A DNA stretch of 64,000 nucleotides from Rhynchopus sp. YZ270_cl-10 (GCA_964035575.1 OZ037877.1:1386787-1450786), one strand, 5' to 3'. Shown: positions 8,521 through 19,526, numbered from the stretch's first letter. Made by a program: numbers and translations. The notes: generated by a model from the letters alone, not told the origin.

Positions 8521-11500
8521 AAATCACCATAATCCCAAAAATCACGATTTTTTTTCAAAAATATTTTTTTCAAAAAAATCGATTTTAAAATATTGGTTTG
8601 GCTTGTGCGGGGACCTGAATCTGGGGCAACATACCCTGTGGGACATATTGGGGCCGATGCAAGGCCGATTTTTCAAAAATATGGTTGCCCCGGTAGACGG
8701 TATGGCCCTGCAGGTCAGTGCATCGGGCCAAAAATCATGAAAAAATCATGATTTTGGGGTCTGGCACCCCATGGGCACATATATCTGGGGGTGTGAAATA
8801 TGCATGGAATCGACCGATTGGGGGTGTTATAGGTCCTGGGGGCCCACATGGGCCATATTTCACGCTATTGGGTCACAGGAAAGTGATTTTGACATTTTTT
8901 CATCGATTTTAGCTGTGAGAACCCTTCAAAAACACTGATTTTGGGGTGTTTCTGAGACGGTACGCTATACCCAGGGTCATATTAGGTATTAGTCCGGTCG
9001 ACTTTTTGAAAAAACGACCCCGCAATGGACTCAGGGGTGCCAGATAGTGTATATGCACCAGAATGGATTCACGGGAAAAGTCAAAATTGGGTGTCAGATA
9101 CATGCTGCCATAAGTGACGAATTTCAAAAGTTGAGATTTTTCGAAAATCAGGGTTCAGTACACGCTGTACCCAATCCTGGGGGCCAAAATTTTCAACTTT
9201 TTGAAAAAACGGGCGGTATATGGCCCTAAAGTGTCAAAATGAGTTAATTGCGACCTCGGACGGCCTCCGGAGATGAGTAGAAGTTTATTTACTGAAAAAA
9301 AAAGTCAAAACACAGGCAAAATCCCACCTTCCACAGGTACAGTCAAAACTTTTATCCAGATCTCATGTTTTTTCAAAAAATTTTAAATTGTTTTTATGAC
9401 TAACACCTCCGAAATTTTTCCTGATAAGATGGAATATGGTCCTGTCGTAGTATGCAGTGTGTTTGCAGGCAAAAATTTGCATTTTCTCGCCCCAGACATT
9501 TTTTTATACATAAAAGTGCATAAAGGGACCCCTGACCCCAAAATCCGGGTTCCAGCTTTTTGAAGGGGTCACCCTACAGGCCACCTCAAAAAGTTGGCCC
9601 GTAGGGCCAACTTTTTGAAAAAACGGGGTTGCGATGTGTCCTGGGGGCCCGAAGGGCCCCCAGGACACATCGCTGGGAAAAAAATATTAGGTTTTTGGGG
9701 GTCTATATAGGGTTGCTGTGGGGGTCACATGGCCGAAAAATGGCCATTTTTGGCCTATTTTTGGCCATTTTTTTAAGGTAAAAAATCCACTTTTTTTTTG
9801 TACATCCCCTTGCCCCCGGTAAAATTTACCAAACATATGGCCCTGTTGGACATACTGGGCCCATGAGTCGGTTGCTGGATCACCAAACTAGTTGCCCTAT
9901 TTGCTAAAATCATGTTTTCAGGGTCAAAAATAGGGTGTTTTTTAGGGTCAAAAATAGGGTGTTTTTCAGGGGTATGTTAACCACGTATGTGTCTTAGGGA
10001 CCAAATTTTCCAGGAATGTGAACCAATCGGGTCGCAATGGGTCCAGGGGGCCCGGAGGGCCCCCATGCAGGGAAAATTTGCAACAATCCTGGGCAATGCT
10101 GGGGGCCGATAGGGTGTGCCTATACACGTGTTTTTACGTGTTTTTGGGCACTTTTCAGGATTTTCGAAAATTTTTGCAACACCAAAATCAAAAATTTCGG
10201 TCTAGGAGGCCCATATCTGGAAAAAATCGATATTCCAATGGCCTCATTGGGACATATTGGGCCCAGGACCCTATTTTCAGGTCCCAGGAAAAGCCAAACC
10301 AATAAAAAAAATAGCTCAGGCGACCCCCAAAAATAGGCGAAAAACAGCCATTTTTAGGGTGTTTTTTAGGGGTATTTTTACACACACAAATTGTTTACCA
10401 TAGCACACCCCCAGGCTGCCTCAAAATTTTATCTTTATTTGATTTTTCCAACCCACATAGGGGTATTGGAGGCACAACTTTCACCAAGCCTGGGGAATGC
10501 GGCACTGCACACACACAACTGAAAAAGGCAAAAATCACCTGTTTTTCAAGGTGTCGCAGGGTAAATGTTGTTCCTTAAAAACCAAATTTTTTCTAAAAAA
10601 TCGGCCCTGCGGGTAAAAAAACGACACTATGGGGGGTATTCCAGGGTGTGGGGGCCCCAAAAATCCGGTTTAAGACCACGAGAGGGTCCGAATACACACC
10701 TGAGAAGGTCCCGGGGAGTAAAAAAATGGCCATTTTTGGGGGGTCAAAATCTCACTTTTTGGGGGGATGTTTGTATACCCAGTACCGACCCACTAGCTGG
10801 AATGCCCAACTTTTCGCGAATATGGGGGCCCGTAGGGCCCCCGGGGCCCAGGGGGCCCAAAATATCGTGTTGCAGATGCCAGGAGAACATGTTTCAATAT
10901 TTTGGATACATTTTTCCATAGGGTCATTTTCAAAAGCACTGATTTTAGGGGTATTGAGCGAGGTACCCATACCCATGGGTTATCCTATATATTAGTTTTC
11001 ACTCGGATGTGAAAAAACGATGTCGCAATGGATTCAGGGGGCCCAAATAGGGTATATGGCCCAGGAAATTTTCAAAAAGTTGACCCAACCAGGTATACAG
11101 GCATACAAGCCGGTAGGTCAACAGATAGGGTGTTTTCCGCACCCAAAATATGGGGTCATGACCATGTGGGTCAGACCTGAATTGATAAATGTTTCGCACA
11201 GGTTTTCGCGAATACCCCCTCTATTCCGAATGCGCTACAAGAGTTTTAAATTTTTGGCTATTTAGATTCACTTTTAAAAACAAAATGGGTCTCCAGAACA
11301 CACATGAGGTTCACATGTACCTCTACAGAAACCTTGGTTTTGGTCGGATTTTGAGGCCAATTTTTGGGTTCCCACCAATTTCCTAGGGTATACTGGGATA
11401 TTGCCCGTGTGTCCAAAAGTGATTTTTGGGGCCTTAGGACCCCGGAGAATCCATTTAACGGTCGTTTTTGCACCGGAAAGACCTATCTAGTACCCAAAAA

Positions 11501-11733
11501 TCGAATTTTCATATTTTTGAAAAAGTGACCAAAAATCGACTTTTTTTGGTAACATTGTATGGCATAAATTATTCTACATAATGTGTGATGCTTGAATAAA
11601 AACTTACGACCCCATAATGTACTCGGAACTCACCCATGTAATTGTTGAGAAAAAAAAACTTTCCGAAAAAATGAAATTTCAACCCGAATATGCACATTTG
11701 GGTCATTTTACGGCTATGTAGGTCATTTTGTAT
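8521..11733. repeat. 3.2-kb non-coding duplicated segment, copy 1
   Basis: Nearly identical to 25011-28223 (constant offset 16490, few substitutions). I see no supported gene. It is rich in GGGGCC and ACTTTTTGAAAAAAC words and contains several perfect GC-rich hairpins with three-base loops (see 9587-9673, 10046-10064, 10824-10842). Confidence 0.85.
9587..9673. other. two adjacent perfect hairpins
   Basis: 9587-9617: 14-bp arms (CAAAAAGTTGGCCC) with loop GTA. 9631-9673: 20-bp arms (GCGATGTGTCCTGGGGGCCC) with loop GAA. Both are intact in the second copy at +16490. Smaller hairpins with the same GGGCCC-GNA-GGGCCC core lie at 10046-10064 and 10824-10842. Confidence 0.85.
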
Positions 11734-11735
11734 GT

Positions 11736-11741
<6 letters not shown>

Positions 11742-11770
<29 letters not shown>

Positions 11771-14700
11771 CGACTTTTTTTTGTTCCACATCAAACTGGA
11801 CAGGGCAAGGGGGGTACGTTTATAATGCACATGAAAGGCGCTTGGTCCGAGCGAAGCGAGGGCCAAAAGTCTTACAATCAGTACATGTGCCGGTTTAGTT
11901 AGAACGAGGCACAAAAGTGAATTAAACGAGGGAGATATTTGTCATCAGCATGTCGCCCTATTATGTATCGTTGTTTGCCGAGCGAAGCGAGGCATACAAC
12001 TATATTTAGCTCTATGACAATTTGGGATAAAGGAGGGGTGAACATTAACACGGGAGAGGCAGGGGTGAATATAGACTGTCCAGTCTGTGTGGTTTTGCTG
12101 TATTTCCAGTATTGGTGCCCAGCTGGTTCTGGAGGGGAGGAAGGGGCGGGATGGGGCTTTCTTTTTACAATACGAAGTTCCTTTCTTGTTACTTTTGTTT
12201 TGTCTCTTGTAGTCTTTTTTGTTTGGATGATTAACGCCAGTAGCGACCCCCCATGGAACTCGTAGGGGATGGGGTGGGGGAAAAAATCTCCGTCGCTTAC
12301 TCCTAGGCCGACGCCCACAGACAAACCGCCTCCTTGGCTTACTCCTGACGTTTTCTGTGAGGGGGAAGATTTGGAATTTACATACAATGGGCTTGACACC
12401 AGGGGGATTACACACATGTATCTAATGGGAGGGGTTGGGGGTAAAAAGGAAACAGGGAACTAAACAGGTGTTGCTACACACAAAAGTTGGGGTGGGGGAA
12501 AATAACAGAGAAGGGAAGGGCAACAGTGCCCACATAAACCACAATCACAACCAATCGCGAGGCCCTTCTATTTGAAGGTCGCCTCCATCATCAGCACCAG
12601 GACCGCCCTAAGCGCCCCGTACTGACTCGTCTGCCGTCCTCCGACGCGCCCCAGCTCCTCCCGCTGATCCCACCACGCGTCCAGCGCCTCGTACGCCACC
12701 TCCGGTGCCAAGGGAGTCATTCCCTCTCGCCTGGTCCCTCCCCTGGGGAAGAAGCAGTCCGCCCACTCTTCGACATTTCTCGGCACCCTGTCCCCTTCCT
12801 TCTGGCTGTGTGGGACTAACCCTTTCGCCTCCACATCCGACCCTCGCGAGATAGGGGGAGAAGGCCGCCTTGCTGTGGTCTCCGCAGACCTGTCCTCCAC
12901 TACACCGGAGCGACGAGTGTGGTTCCCCTGCGCCCGCCGCGAAGTCCCAAGGGTGGTCAGCTTCGTCCTTCTTTCCGCGTGGGACTTAGCCGTCCATCCA
13001 CCAGTCTTCGCTGAACCCAAGTGGTGGTCACCAGTCAGAGCTGTTGGTGTGGTGTTGTAGCTCTGCTCTGATGGCCCCCAGACGAAGGATTCTGCTGCGG
13101 TTGCGGTGTTGTTGTCCATGGTGGTGTCGTGGTCGGCGCAGTCGGCGGAATCCTCCTCATCCATAACCTCCTCCTTCACCTCCGTTGCCGCGTCCTGTGG
13201 GGGAGCTGGGTTGCTGTTGTAGTAGCTACCTCCCACTGTCTGCGATGTTGTCGGCTGAACTGGCTGAACTGGCTGAACTGGCTTTGCCCTCAGCACACAC
13301 TTTGCGTTGGCGCTCCCACATCCCTCACACCATGTGCGCTCGCAGGAACTACAAAACCAGTGGGGGACACTACATTCGGTGATGAGTGCGCAGTTTTCGC
13401 ACGTGAGCAATTCCCCCTGTCTCCCCGGGCGCTCCTCCATCCGTGACAGCGCTCCGGTGCTGTGGCACTGCATCTCTGGAAGGGGGGTGTCGGGGGCAAG
13501 GCTTCGCAGATATGCAAACGTGTTGTCTGTCATGCATAACGGCGAGAAGTGGCCAGCCTCGTGAGCTCCTGTGTGCAGCACTGCTACGGCCCCGTTCGAC
13601 TTGCTGGCTGGTCTATGGATGTGCACCTTAGAGTCCGATGACACGACCGCCACAATGACTACCTGCAAAGCCCGTGCCAGACCCGCCAGTGCTGTCTGGT
13701 CCGCCCACGACCTGCGATCCCTGTTCCCTGCCAGGCTCATCCATCGCACCCAGGTCGCGAGGTCGGGCATCGCATTTCTCGCCAGGTCAGCATCTCTCTT
13801 CACTCTCTCCACCGCCAGGGACCGAAGGGTCGACGATGTCACCACCTTCCAGCTCCGCACTGACCAGCACACTGCGTCGAACGCACAGTCTCCTACTCGG
13901 AACGGCACGGGCACCTGCGGTCGGGACAGCCCCCACTTCACCAAGTTGGCCTCCAGTTCGCTGTGGGGGGTTGGGTCCTGTGCTGCTGTCTCTGGCGCCG
14001 TTTCCTTCTCGTTGCCTGTCTCTGGCTCCTCCTCCGCACTCACCCTGATGTCTCCCTGGTGGTCGTCTGTCACTTCCAGGTTAGGTAGATGGTCGGGGGG
14101 CAAGCGTATCAAGTCCCCCTCTTCCGGGTCGACGGTGGGATCTAAGTCCACACGCTCTCGCAGAGGACCCCTCAGGCAACCAGTCAGAGACCCTCGATCC
14201 GTCGCGGCCTTCCCGATCTGTCGCTGCAGCGTCGTCCCTAGCCCCCAATTCCACCTCTGTGACATCTCCACTCTGTTCCCAAGCTTCCTGTCCGCTGCGA
14301 AACGGAGCATCTGCTGCCATATCGACGCCGCCGCGGGTCCCAGACCTCCTGTGGTCTCCAGGGCGAAGGGTGTGAACGCCAGCCGCTCCGCCGCACACGC
14401 GTCACCATGCTTCTTCCTCTTGGCAGTTTCCGCCTTCGTCGCCGCGTACCCCTTCGCGACTGCGGCACCCTGCACCATCGACGCTGACGTCGGCGTCCAC
14501 ACAGTCACATCGATAGCTCGTCCTCTCGACTCCCCGACCCCTGTGGACAGCAGAATGTCAGCGGGCTTGTTGTTGCCCAGGATGAGGTGGTTGGGTTCCA
14601 GGATGGGGCTCAGACCTGCCTCATTTGCTGCTCCATACACATAATCGCGTACTGAGTTATGTCGCAGTATACGATGCCCACCCATTCTGCAGGCGAAGAT

Positions 14701-16938
14701 GTGGTCCCCCCTGGTGTCCATGGGCTGGTTGCATTGCCTGCATGAGACACCCTCCGCGTATATGGGGAGGTGGAGGCGGAGTCTGGCTGCGGCCTTGAAT
14801 GCAATCGGAGGGATGTAGTGCTCCCAGGTGGGGGGTGCAGTAAGCCAGGACCCTGCTTGGGGGAGGGCCAGAGAATTGAGACGCGCCTTGTCGTACGCAT
14901 CACCCTTGACGAAGAGGTCCCGCAATTGTTCCTCCAGGATCCCTGCAGACAGATCACGTTGACGCAGGGGGACGGCTGGCTGCAGCTTGGGGTCAATCCT
15001 AGCACCTTCAGCCACTTGCTCGTTGTACAGCGTTGCCGTCCGTTCCCATCCTTCGGCGTCCCAGGTGAAGCTGGGGTCCAGTTCGGTGCACAGTTGGTGC
15101 AGGCCGCTCCTTGCTCCCATGGCTGCTGCAGTCCAGTGGTCGCGGATGCGGCGCACGCCCATGCCCCCTACCCTACATGGCAGTGCGGCCTGTCTCCGTG
15201 CTTCTTCCGGCAGGCCTCCATCCTCATCACCAAAAAGCGCGGCCAGGGCAGCGTCTACCTCCTTGTCGTACTGGCTGAGGTACTTGTGGGTGCACGCGTG
15301 ACCAATGGCTCTCATGTAGAAAACCATGCGTGCAAACCCCTCGCACTGACGGAGTAATGTCAGTCCAGCCTGCGAGTCAGACACCTTCTGCAGCAGACGC
15401 AGTTGCACCGCGAATTCCTCCACCTTCTTCTCCATGTACGCTTCGCAGTACTCGTCGTCCCCGATTGGCGCCCCCAGGAACGCAAAGCCTCCATACTTCA
15501 CGCTCATCACTTTTCCTTCACAGGCTGAGCAAGTCTCCGCCAAGTCAGTGGTGTGGATGCACACGGGGAGGCCAGCTCTGTCCAGGTCCAACGGAGTCTG
15601 CTGTCCTAGGGCGATGACTTCACACTTTGACAGCTTCACCTTCAGCCCCAGCTCCGCACTGCGTGTCCTCACTAACTCCAGCGCTCGAGCCACCGCCTCT
15701 GGGTTCCCCATGATCGTCCCATCATCGAGGTACCAGATGCTACAGTCGATGCCCTGGACTGCACGCACTTCGTCTGTCAGTGCTTTGATCCCCAGGGAGA
15801 AGAGTAGGGGCCCTGCGGGGTCGCCTTGCTGCGCGCCTCTGGTGGATGGGATCATCTCGTCACCATACACTAGCCCGGTGTGGGAGTTGTAGCACCATTC
15901 GACCCACGGTGAAATGGACGGGAGATATTTCCTTGTGGCTTCCAGAAAAGTCTTGCGAAAGATGCTGTTGAATGCGTTCTCGTAGTCAATCTGTACGATC
16001 ACTTTGTCGCTCCCCTGGTGTCGTTTTGCGTATGCTGCCACAACCATTGTCGCCGCTTCCAGTCCACCGTCCACCGCCACCCCAACTTGTCTCCCTGGCA
16101 GCAGCACTCCTCGTGCCTTTTCCCTCACAGACGCCACCTCGATCTTGCTCACGACTCGCCGAAGTGTGTTGCCTGCAGAGATGGGGCGGACGTCGCCTTG
16201 GTCACCCTTCTTTAACGCCACCAGAGTAGCTCCTGCCATGAACATAGCTGTCTCGGAGGGGGCTTTCCCGCGTCGCAGCAGGTCCAGGACTTGCGTCATC
16301 AGTGGCAAGATGTTCAGGTCCGGGTGTTTGACCATCCACCCCTTGAGGTGATCCCCGCGCAGACCAAAGGGACCTGGAGCAGAGCCCTTTGCCATGCTAT
16401 TTATGGCTTTGAGGGCGGCGATCGGCTTCAGCGGCTCGGAAGCAATTTCCGGCAGAGAAGTGGCAGGTTGGGGTTCCTCATGGGGGTGCTTTCTGCGGAG
16501 GATGTCTGTGGATTCCTCAGTACGCTCTGCCAGCCCACCCTTGTGGAGGCGGCTCATCCCTGCTGCCATCCTCCCATTCCGCACCTCCCGGACCATCGCC
16601 TTCTCCCTTTCTTCCCACGTTGGTTCCTTCCGCTCCTTCTCCTTCTTCGTACCGCCTGTGCGATTCGCAGCTGCTCGCCACATTGCTGCGATCTCACCTT
16701 CTCTCCACTCATCCACATCCTTCTGCCGCAAGACTGCCACCTTCGTCTTGAGGTGCTTCCCACCTCGCTTCGCCGGTAGGACCAGCTTCGCGAACATGCA
16801 CAAACGTTTCCAGCTTGCCTCATCGCCAACTGCGGCCACATCCTCAAGTGCCTGGGTGAACTCCACAGCGGCTGGACGGTCTTTTTTTTTTTTTTTTTTT
16901 ACTGGTTTTCTTCCTTGCTTTCGTATTTTTTGTTTAAA
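11742..16938 (-). mobile_element. LINE (RT + restriction-like endonuclease + OTU), recent insertion
   Basis: 5.2 kb on the minus strand: a T-run of 34 at the left end is its poly(A) tail, and an 8-bp target duplication GTGTTTTT flanks it (11734-11741, 16939-16946). The second copy of the host segment has the uninterrupted site at 28224-28231. The 5' end is cut inside the coding region, typical of incomplete reverse transcription. A ~0.8-kb 3' UTR (11771-12567) carries the word CGAGCGAAGCGAGG twice. Because it interrupts only one of two almost identical segments, it inserted after the duplication and is young. Confidence 0.95.
12568..16938 (-). CDS. LINE polyprotein: reverse transcriptase, RLE, OTU protease
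   Basis: One uninterrupted frame of >1432 codons, no ATG near the 5' junction (numbering below from a GTG at 16866). RT domain ~150-560: motif A VQIDYENAFN (~291), motif B GAQQGDPAGPLLFSL (~344), motif C YLDD (379-382). A CCHC knuckle CRQCNQPMD...HIFAC (709-726) and PAD...AIDVTVW (768-788) match the restriction-like endonuclease of early-branching site-specific LINEs. An OTU-type cysteine protease follows: FRVGDCAFDAVCW (Cys ~994) and EAGHFSPL (His ~1106). Then a Cys-rich finger CENC...CSSCERTWCEGC (~1156-1183) and a PVQ repeat. The N-terminal part usually holding DNA-binding fingers is missing. The 5' end has a 19-nt A-run coding six Lys. The closest family cannot be named without a tree. 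Confidence 0.92.
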   Translation of the reverse strand, partial: FKQKIRKQGRKPVKKKKKKDRPAAVEFTQALEDVAAVGDEASWKRLCMFAKLVLPAKRGGKHLKTKVAVLRQKDVDEWREGEIAAMWRAAANRTGGTKKEKERKEPTWEEREKAMVREVRNGRMAAGMSRLHKGGLAERTEESTDILRRKHPHEEPQPATSLPEIASEPLKPIAALKAINSMAKGSAPGPFGLRGDHLKGWMVKHPDLNILPLMTQVLDLLRRGKAPSETAMFMAGATLVALKKGDQGDVRPISAGNTLRRVVSKIEVASVREKARGVLLPGRQVGVAVDGGLEAATMVVAAYAKRHQGSDKVIVQIDYENAFNSIFRKTFLEATRKYLPSISPWVEWCYNSHTGLVYGDEMIPSTRGAQQGDPAGPLLFSLGIKALTDEVRAVQGIDCSIWYLDDGTIMGNPEAVARALELVRTRSAELGLKVKLSKCEVIALGQQTPLDLDRAGLPVCIHTTDLAETCSACEGKVMSVKYGGFAFLGAPIGDDEYCEAYMEKKVEEFAVQLRLLQKVSDSQAGLTLLRQCEGFARMVFYMRAIGHACTHKYLSQYDKEVDAALAALFGDEDGGLPEEARRQAALPCRVGGMGVRRIRDHWTAAAMGARSGLHQLCTELDPSFTWDAEGWERTATLYNEQVAEGARIDPKLQPAVPLRQRDLSAGILEEQLRDLFVKGDAYDKARLNSLALPQAGSWLTAPPTWEHYIPPIAFKAAARLRLHLPIYAEGVSCRQCNQPMDTRGDHIFACRMGGHRILRHNSVRDYVYGAANEAGLSPILEPNHLILGNNKPADILLSTGVGESRGRAIDVTVWTPTSASMVQGAAVAKGYAATKAETAKRKKHGDACAAERLAFTPFALETTGGLGPAAASIWQQMLRFAADRKLGNRVEMSQRWNWGLGTTLQRQIGKAATDRGSLTGCLRGPLRERVDLDPTVDPEEGDLIRLPPDHLPNLEVTDDHQGDIRVSAEEEPETGNEKETAPETAAQDPTPHSELEANLVKWGLSRPQVPVPFRVGDCAFDAVCWSVRSWKVVTSSTLRSLAVERVKRDADLARNAMPDLATWVRWMSLAGNRDRRSWADQTALAGLARALQVVIVAVVSSDSKVHIHRPASKSNGAVAVLHTGAHEAGHFSPLCMTDNTFAYLRSLAPDTPLPEMQCHSTGALSRMEERPGRQGELLTCENCALITECSVPHWFCSSCERTWCEGCGSANAKCVLRAKPVQPVQPVQPTTSQTVGGSYYNSNPAPPQDAATEVKEEVMDEEDSADCADHDTTMDNNTATAAESFVWGPSEQSYNTTPTALTGDHHLGSAKTGGWTAKSHAERRTKLTTLGTSRRAQGNHTRRSGVVEDRSAETTARRPSPPISRGSDVEAKGLVPHSQKEGDRVPRNVEEWADCFFPRGGTRREGMTPLAPEVAYEALDAWWDQREELGRVGGRQTSQYGALRAVLVLMMEATFK

Positions 16939-16946
16939 GTGTTTTT

Positions 16947-17060
16947 CGATTATATAGGTGATTAGGATATGTGTGATGCTCAGATTAAATCGTAAGACCC
17001 CGCAATTGACTCAAATGTGCCCAAAAACCCTATATACCCAAGATTATTAACTTTTCCAGC
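16947..17060. repeat. satellite-family monomer, reversed
   Basis: GATGCTCAGATTAAATCG and GACCCCGCAATTGACTCAAA are the reverse complement of the 172-bp satellite. Starts the SL-containing segment; second copy at 28232. Confidence 0.7.
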
Positions 17061-17344
17061 ATATTGGACATCCTTAGGTATGGTTATAAGCCATGATACG
17101 GCTATTGCTGGAAAAATAGCCGTAAATTGTGGTTGGTATTGATTTCAGAAATTATGTGATGCTTAGATCATGCCATAGACGCTTTTAATGGATTCATATG
17201 AGCTCATACTACCCATATACCCCTTCAGAAGCCCCTTTTGACTCTTATGAATATCCTTATATAGGCTTCCACTTGTGCAGAACCTTCTCAGTGTACAAGA
17301 TGTTAGGTACAAAAAAACCATCATATTTTTTACACTACTGGCAT

Positions 17345-17351
17345 GCTTCCC
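17345..17351 (+). promoter_or_regulatory. -48 box of SL RNA gene 1
   Basis: GCTTCCC starts exactly 48 nt before the SL exon. The same box (GCTTCCC, GATTCCC or the weak GTTTACC) sits at -48 in all SL copies. A second conserved block CTTAGAACATTGTAGAGAAA covers about -30 to -10. Confidence 0.75.
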
Positions 17352-17392
17352 AGGACACGTCTGTACTCAGAACGTTGTAGAGAAAAAAGGCA

Positions 17393-17505
17393 ACCAACGA
17401 TTTCTAAAGCTACAGTTTCTGTACTTCATTGGTATGGAAGCATGAAGATTATATTCTTCTCACACAACTTTGTCAAAACATGGCCAGTTTCGAAAGAGAC
17501 TGGCC
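17393..17505 (+). ncRNA. SL RNA: spliced-leader RNA 1
   Basis: 39-nt exon (ACCAACGATTTC...CAGTTTCTGTACTTCATTG) followed by the GTATGG donor at 17432. The intron part holds an Sm-like AACTTTG and the hairpin GGCCAGTTTC/GAGACTGGCC, then a T-run. It donates the capped exon to mRNA 5' ends by trans-splicing. The exon ending CAGTTTCTGTACT...ATTG|GTATG is the kinetoplastid/diplonemid type. TSS chosen at ACC because this gives a constant 48-nt promoter spacing in every copy. Confidence 0.95.
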
Positions 17506-17830
17506 TTTTTTACGTTAGCATCACCTTCTGCAAACCCCAAAAAACACACATGATTCCCATCACACACAAGTGCTTGCTGCAACCCATTTGTATATCGCCT
17601 GCAAAACCATGTGTGCAACCATTTGTGGCACTGGTACCACATATACCCCTTCAGAAACCACTGTTGACTCTTATGAATATACTTGTGTAAGCCTATCACC
17701 TAAGCATATTCTGTGCAGACCCTTCCCAGTGACCAATAGGTTAGGTACGAAAAAGCGACCATATTTAGGACACTGGAAGAAGGCTTCCCAGTTCACGTTG
17801 GAGCTTAGAACATTGTAGAGAAAAAAGGCA

Positions 17831-17941
17831 ACCAACGATTTCTAAAGCTACAGTTTCTGTACTTCATTGGTATGGAAGCATGAAGATTACTCTTCTCACA
17901 CAACTTTGTCAAAACATGGCCAGCCTCGAAAGAGACTGGCC
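17831..17941 (+). ncRNA. SL RNA: spliced-leader RNA 2
   Basis: Same exon, donor and Sm-like site; terminal hairpin arm is GGCCAGCCTC. The -48 GCTTCCC box is present. No counterpart in the second segment, which is shorter by one ~441-bp SL unit. Confidence 0.95.
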
Positions 17942-18267
17942 TTTTTTACGTTAGCACGATTGTCTTTGTGCACAAGAAGCCAAAACCCAAAAACACACCC
18001 AATTCACACCTGACCTAATGCACAAGTGCTTACTGCACCCCATTTTTATATCGCCTGCAAAACCATATTTGTGACACTTGTTCCCCTTCAGAAGCCACTG
18101 TTGACTCTGTCGAATATCCTTCTGTAGGATCACACTTAAGGATATTTTTATGTAGAACCTTCACAGTGACCAAGATGTCAGGTACGAAAAAGCAACCGTA
18201 TTATAGACATTGGCAGAAGGCTTCCCAGAACAAGTGGGTACCTAGAACATTGTAGAGAAAAAGGGCA

Positions 18268-18378
18268 ACCAACGATTTCTAAAGCTACAGTTTCTGTACT
18301 TCATTGGTATGGAAGCATGAAGATTACTCTTCTCACACAACTTTGTCAAAACATGGCCAGTTTCGAAAGAGACTGGCC
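18268..18378 (+). ncRNA. SL RNA: spliced-leader RNA 3
   Basis: Exon, GTATGG donor, AACTTTG and terminal hairpin intact; GCTTCCC at -48. Confidence 0.95.
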
Positions 18379-18439
18379 TTTTTTACGTTAACATCACCTT
18401 GTGCAAACCCAAAAAACACACATGATTCCCATGTTCTTC

Positions 18440-18560
18440 GAATATTTTGGTGATTAGGATATGTGTAATGCTCAGATTAAATTGTACGACCACGCAATTG
18501 ACTCAAATGAGCCCAAATATCCCGTATTCCCAAGATTTTTGGACTTTCGAGCACATTGGG
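18440..18560. repeat. satellite-family monomer, reversed
   Basis: TAATGCTCAGATTAAATTG and CACGCAATTGACTCAAATG match the 172-bp satellite in reverse, lying between SL genes 3 and 4. Second copy at about 29284. Confidence 0.65.
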
Positions 18561-18686
18561 CATCCTTAGGTATGTTTATAAGCCACTCTACGGCTATGTT
18601 AGAAAAAAAACCCACCATAATAATGATACATATGGCATGATTCCCAGAACATGTTGGCACTTAGAACATTGTAGAGAAAAAGGGCA

Positions 18687-18797
18687 ACCAACGATTTCTA
18701 AAGCTACAGTTTCTGTACTTCATTGGTATGGAAGCATGAAGATTATTCTTCTCACACAACTTTGTCAAAACATGGCCAGTTTCGAAAGAGACTGGCC
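18687..18797 (+). ncRNA. SL RNA: spliced-leader RNA 4
   Basis: Intact SL RNA; -48 box is GATTCCC. Lies just upstream of U6. Confidence 0.95.
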
Positions 18798-18879
18798 TTT
18801 TTTACGTTAACACGATCGTCTTGTGCACAAGAAGCAAAAAAACCCACACAACAACAGCAGAAGTTTAGAACCACATTCA

Positions 18880-18917
18880 GACCCTGACCCAACTCCAACA
18901 AGGGGCCCCTGTCTTGT
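18880..18917 (+). promoter_or_regulatory. shared upstream element (Pol III-type) of U6
   Basis: GACCCTGACCCAACTCCAAC then AAGGGGCCCCTGTCTTGT, ending 20 nt before the inferred U6 start. The left dyad arm is altered (ACAAGGG) compared with SRP and ncRNA copies. Confidence 0.7.
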
Positions 18918-18937
18918 CAACCACCTTGTGCATATAT

Positions 18938-19045
18938 ACTGGACCCCAGAAATGGGACATCCGTTAAAATTGGATCGATACAGAGAAGATTAGCATGGTC
19001 CCTGCGCAAGGATGACACGCATTAATCGAGAAAGTATCAACTTTT
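18938..19045 (+). ncRNA. U6: U6 snRNA, copy 1
   Basis: Contains the U6 core GATACAGAGAAGATTAGCATG and CCTGCGCAAGGATGACACGC. ACAGAGA pairs with 5' splice sites and AGC with U2. The 5' hairpin CCCA-GAAA-TGGG has a GNRA loop. Ends in T9, the Pol III terminator and Lsm binding site. Start set by the 20-nt spacing of the upstream element; length ~106 nt as in other eukaryotes. Confidence 0.95.
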
Positions 19046-19265
19046 TTTTTGTCCCCCGGATCACACGTATTTTTTACACTGGTGTCTTCTTCATGCTTCC
19101 CAGACCAACACATATGTGCAGACATACCCATCACCCACAGGTGGCAAGTGGCAGGCTGCAGTAACCCATTGAAATATTGGTTTCAAAAAACGACCATATG
19201 CTTTATGCTACTGGCATGCTTCCCTGAGCACATACATGTCGAAAGCTGTGTAGAGAAAAAGAGCA

Positions 19266-19376
19266 ACCAACGATTTCTAAAGCTACAGTTTCTGTACTTC
19301 ATTGGTATGGAAGCATGAAGATTACTCTTCTCACACAACTTTGTCAAAACATGGCCGGTTTCGAAAGAGACTGGCC
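19266..19376 (+). ncRNA. SL RNA: spliced-leader RNA 5
   Basis: Intact; terminal hairpin arm GGCCGGTTTC has a G-U wobble. GCTTCCC at -48. Confidence 0.95.
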
Positions 19377-19468
19377 TTTTTTACGTTAGCATGATTGTCT
19401 TTGTGTGTCTTTGTGCAAAGCAAAAAAAAAACACACACAAGAAGTGAGGATCTTCAAAACCACGTTTT

Positions 19469-19506
19469 TGACCTGACCCACCTCCAACTAGACAACCCTG
19501 TCTTGT
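19469..19506 (+). promoter_or_regulatory. shared upstream element (Pol III-type) of SRP RNA
   Basis: ACCTGACCCACCTCCAACTA then GACAACCCTGTCTTGT, ending 20 nt before the SRP RNA start. Confidence 0.7.
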
Positions 19507-19526
19507 ATTCCGACAATATGGTATCT

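Noticed and set aside
11899-12417. 172-residue minus-strand ORF in the LINE 3' UTR
   Set aside because: Low-complexity, two overlapping frames of similar length, no domain. Treated as UTR.
13571-14644. 357-residue plus-strand ORF and other ORFs opposite the LINE frame
   Set aside because: Antisense shadows of the RT-RLE-OTU frame, which carries all recognisable motifs.
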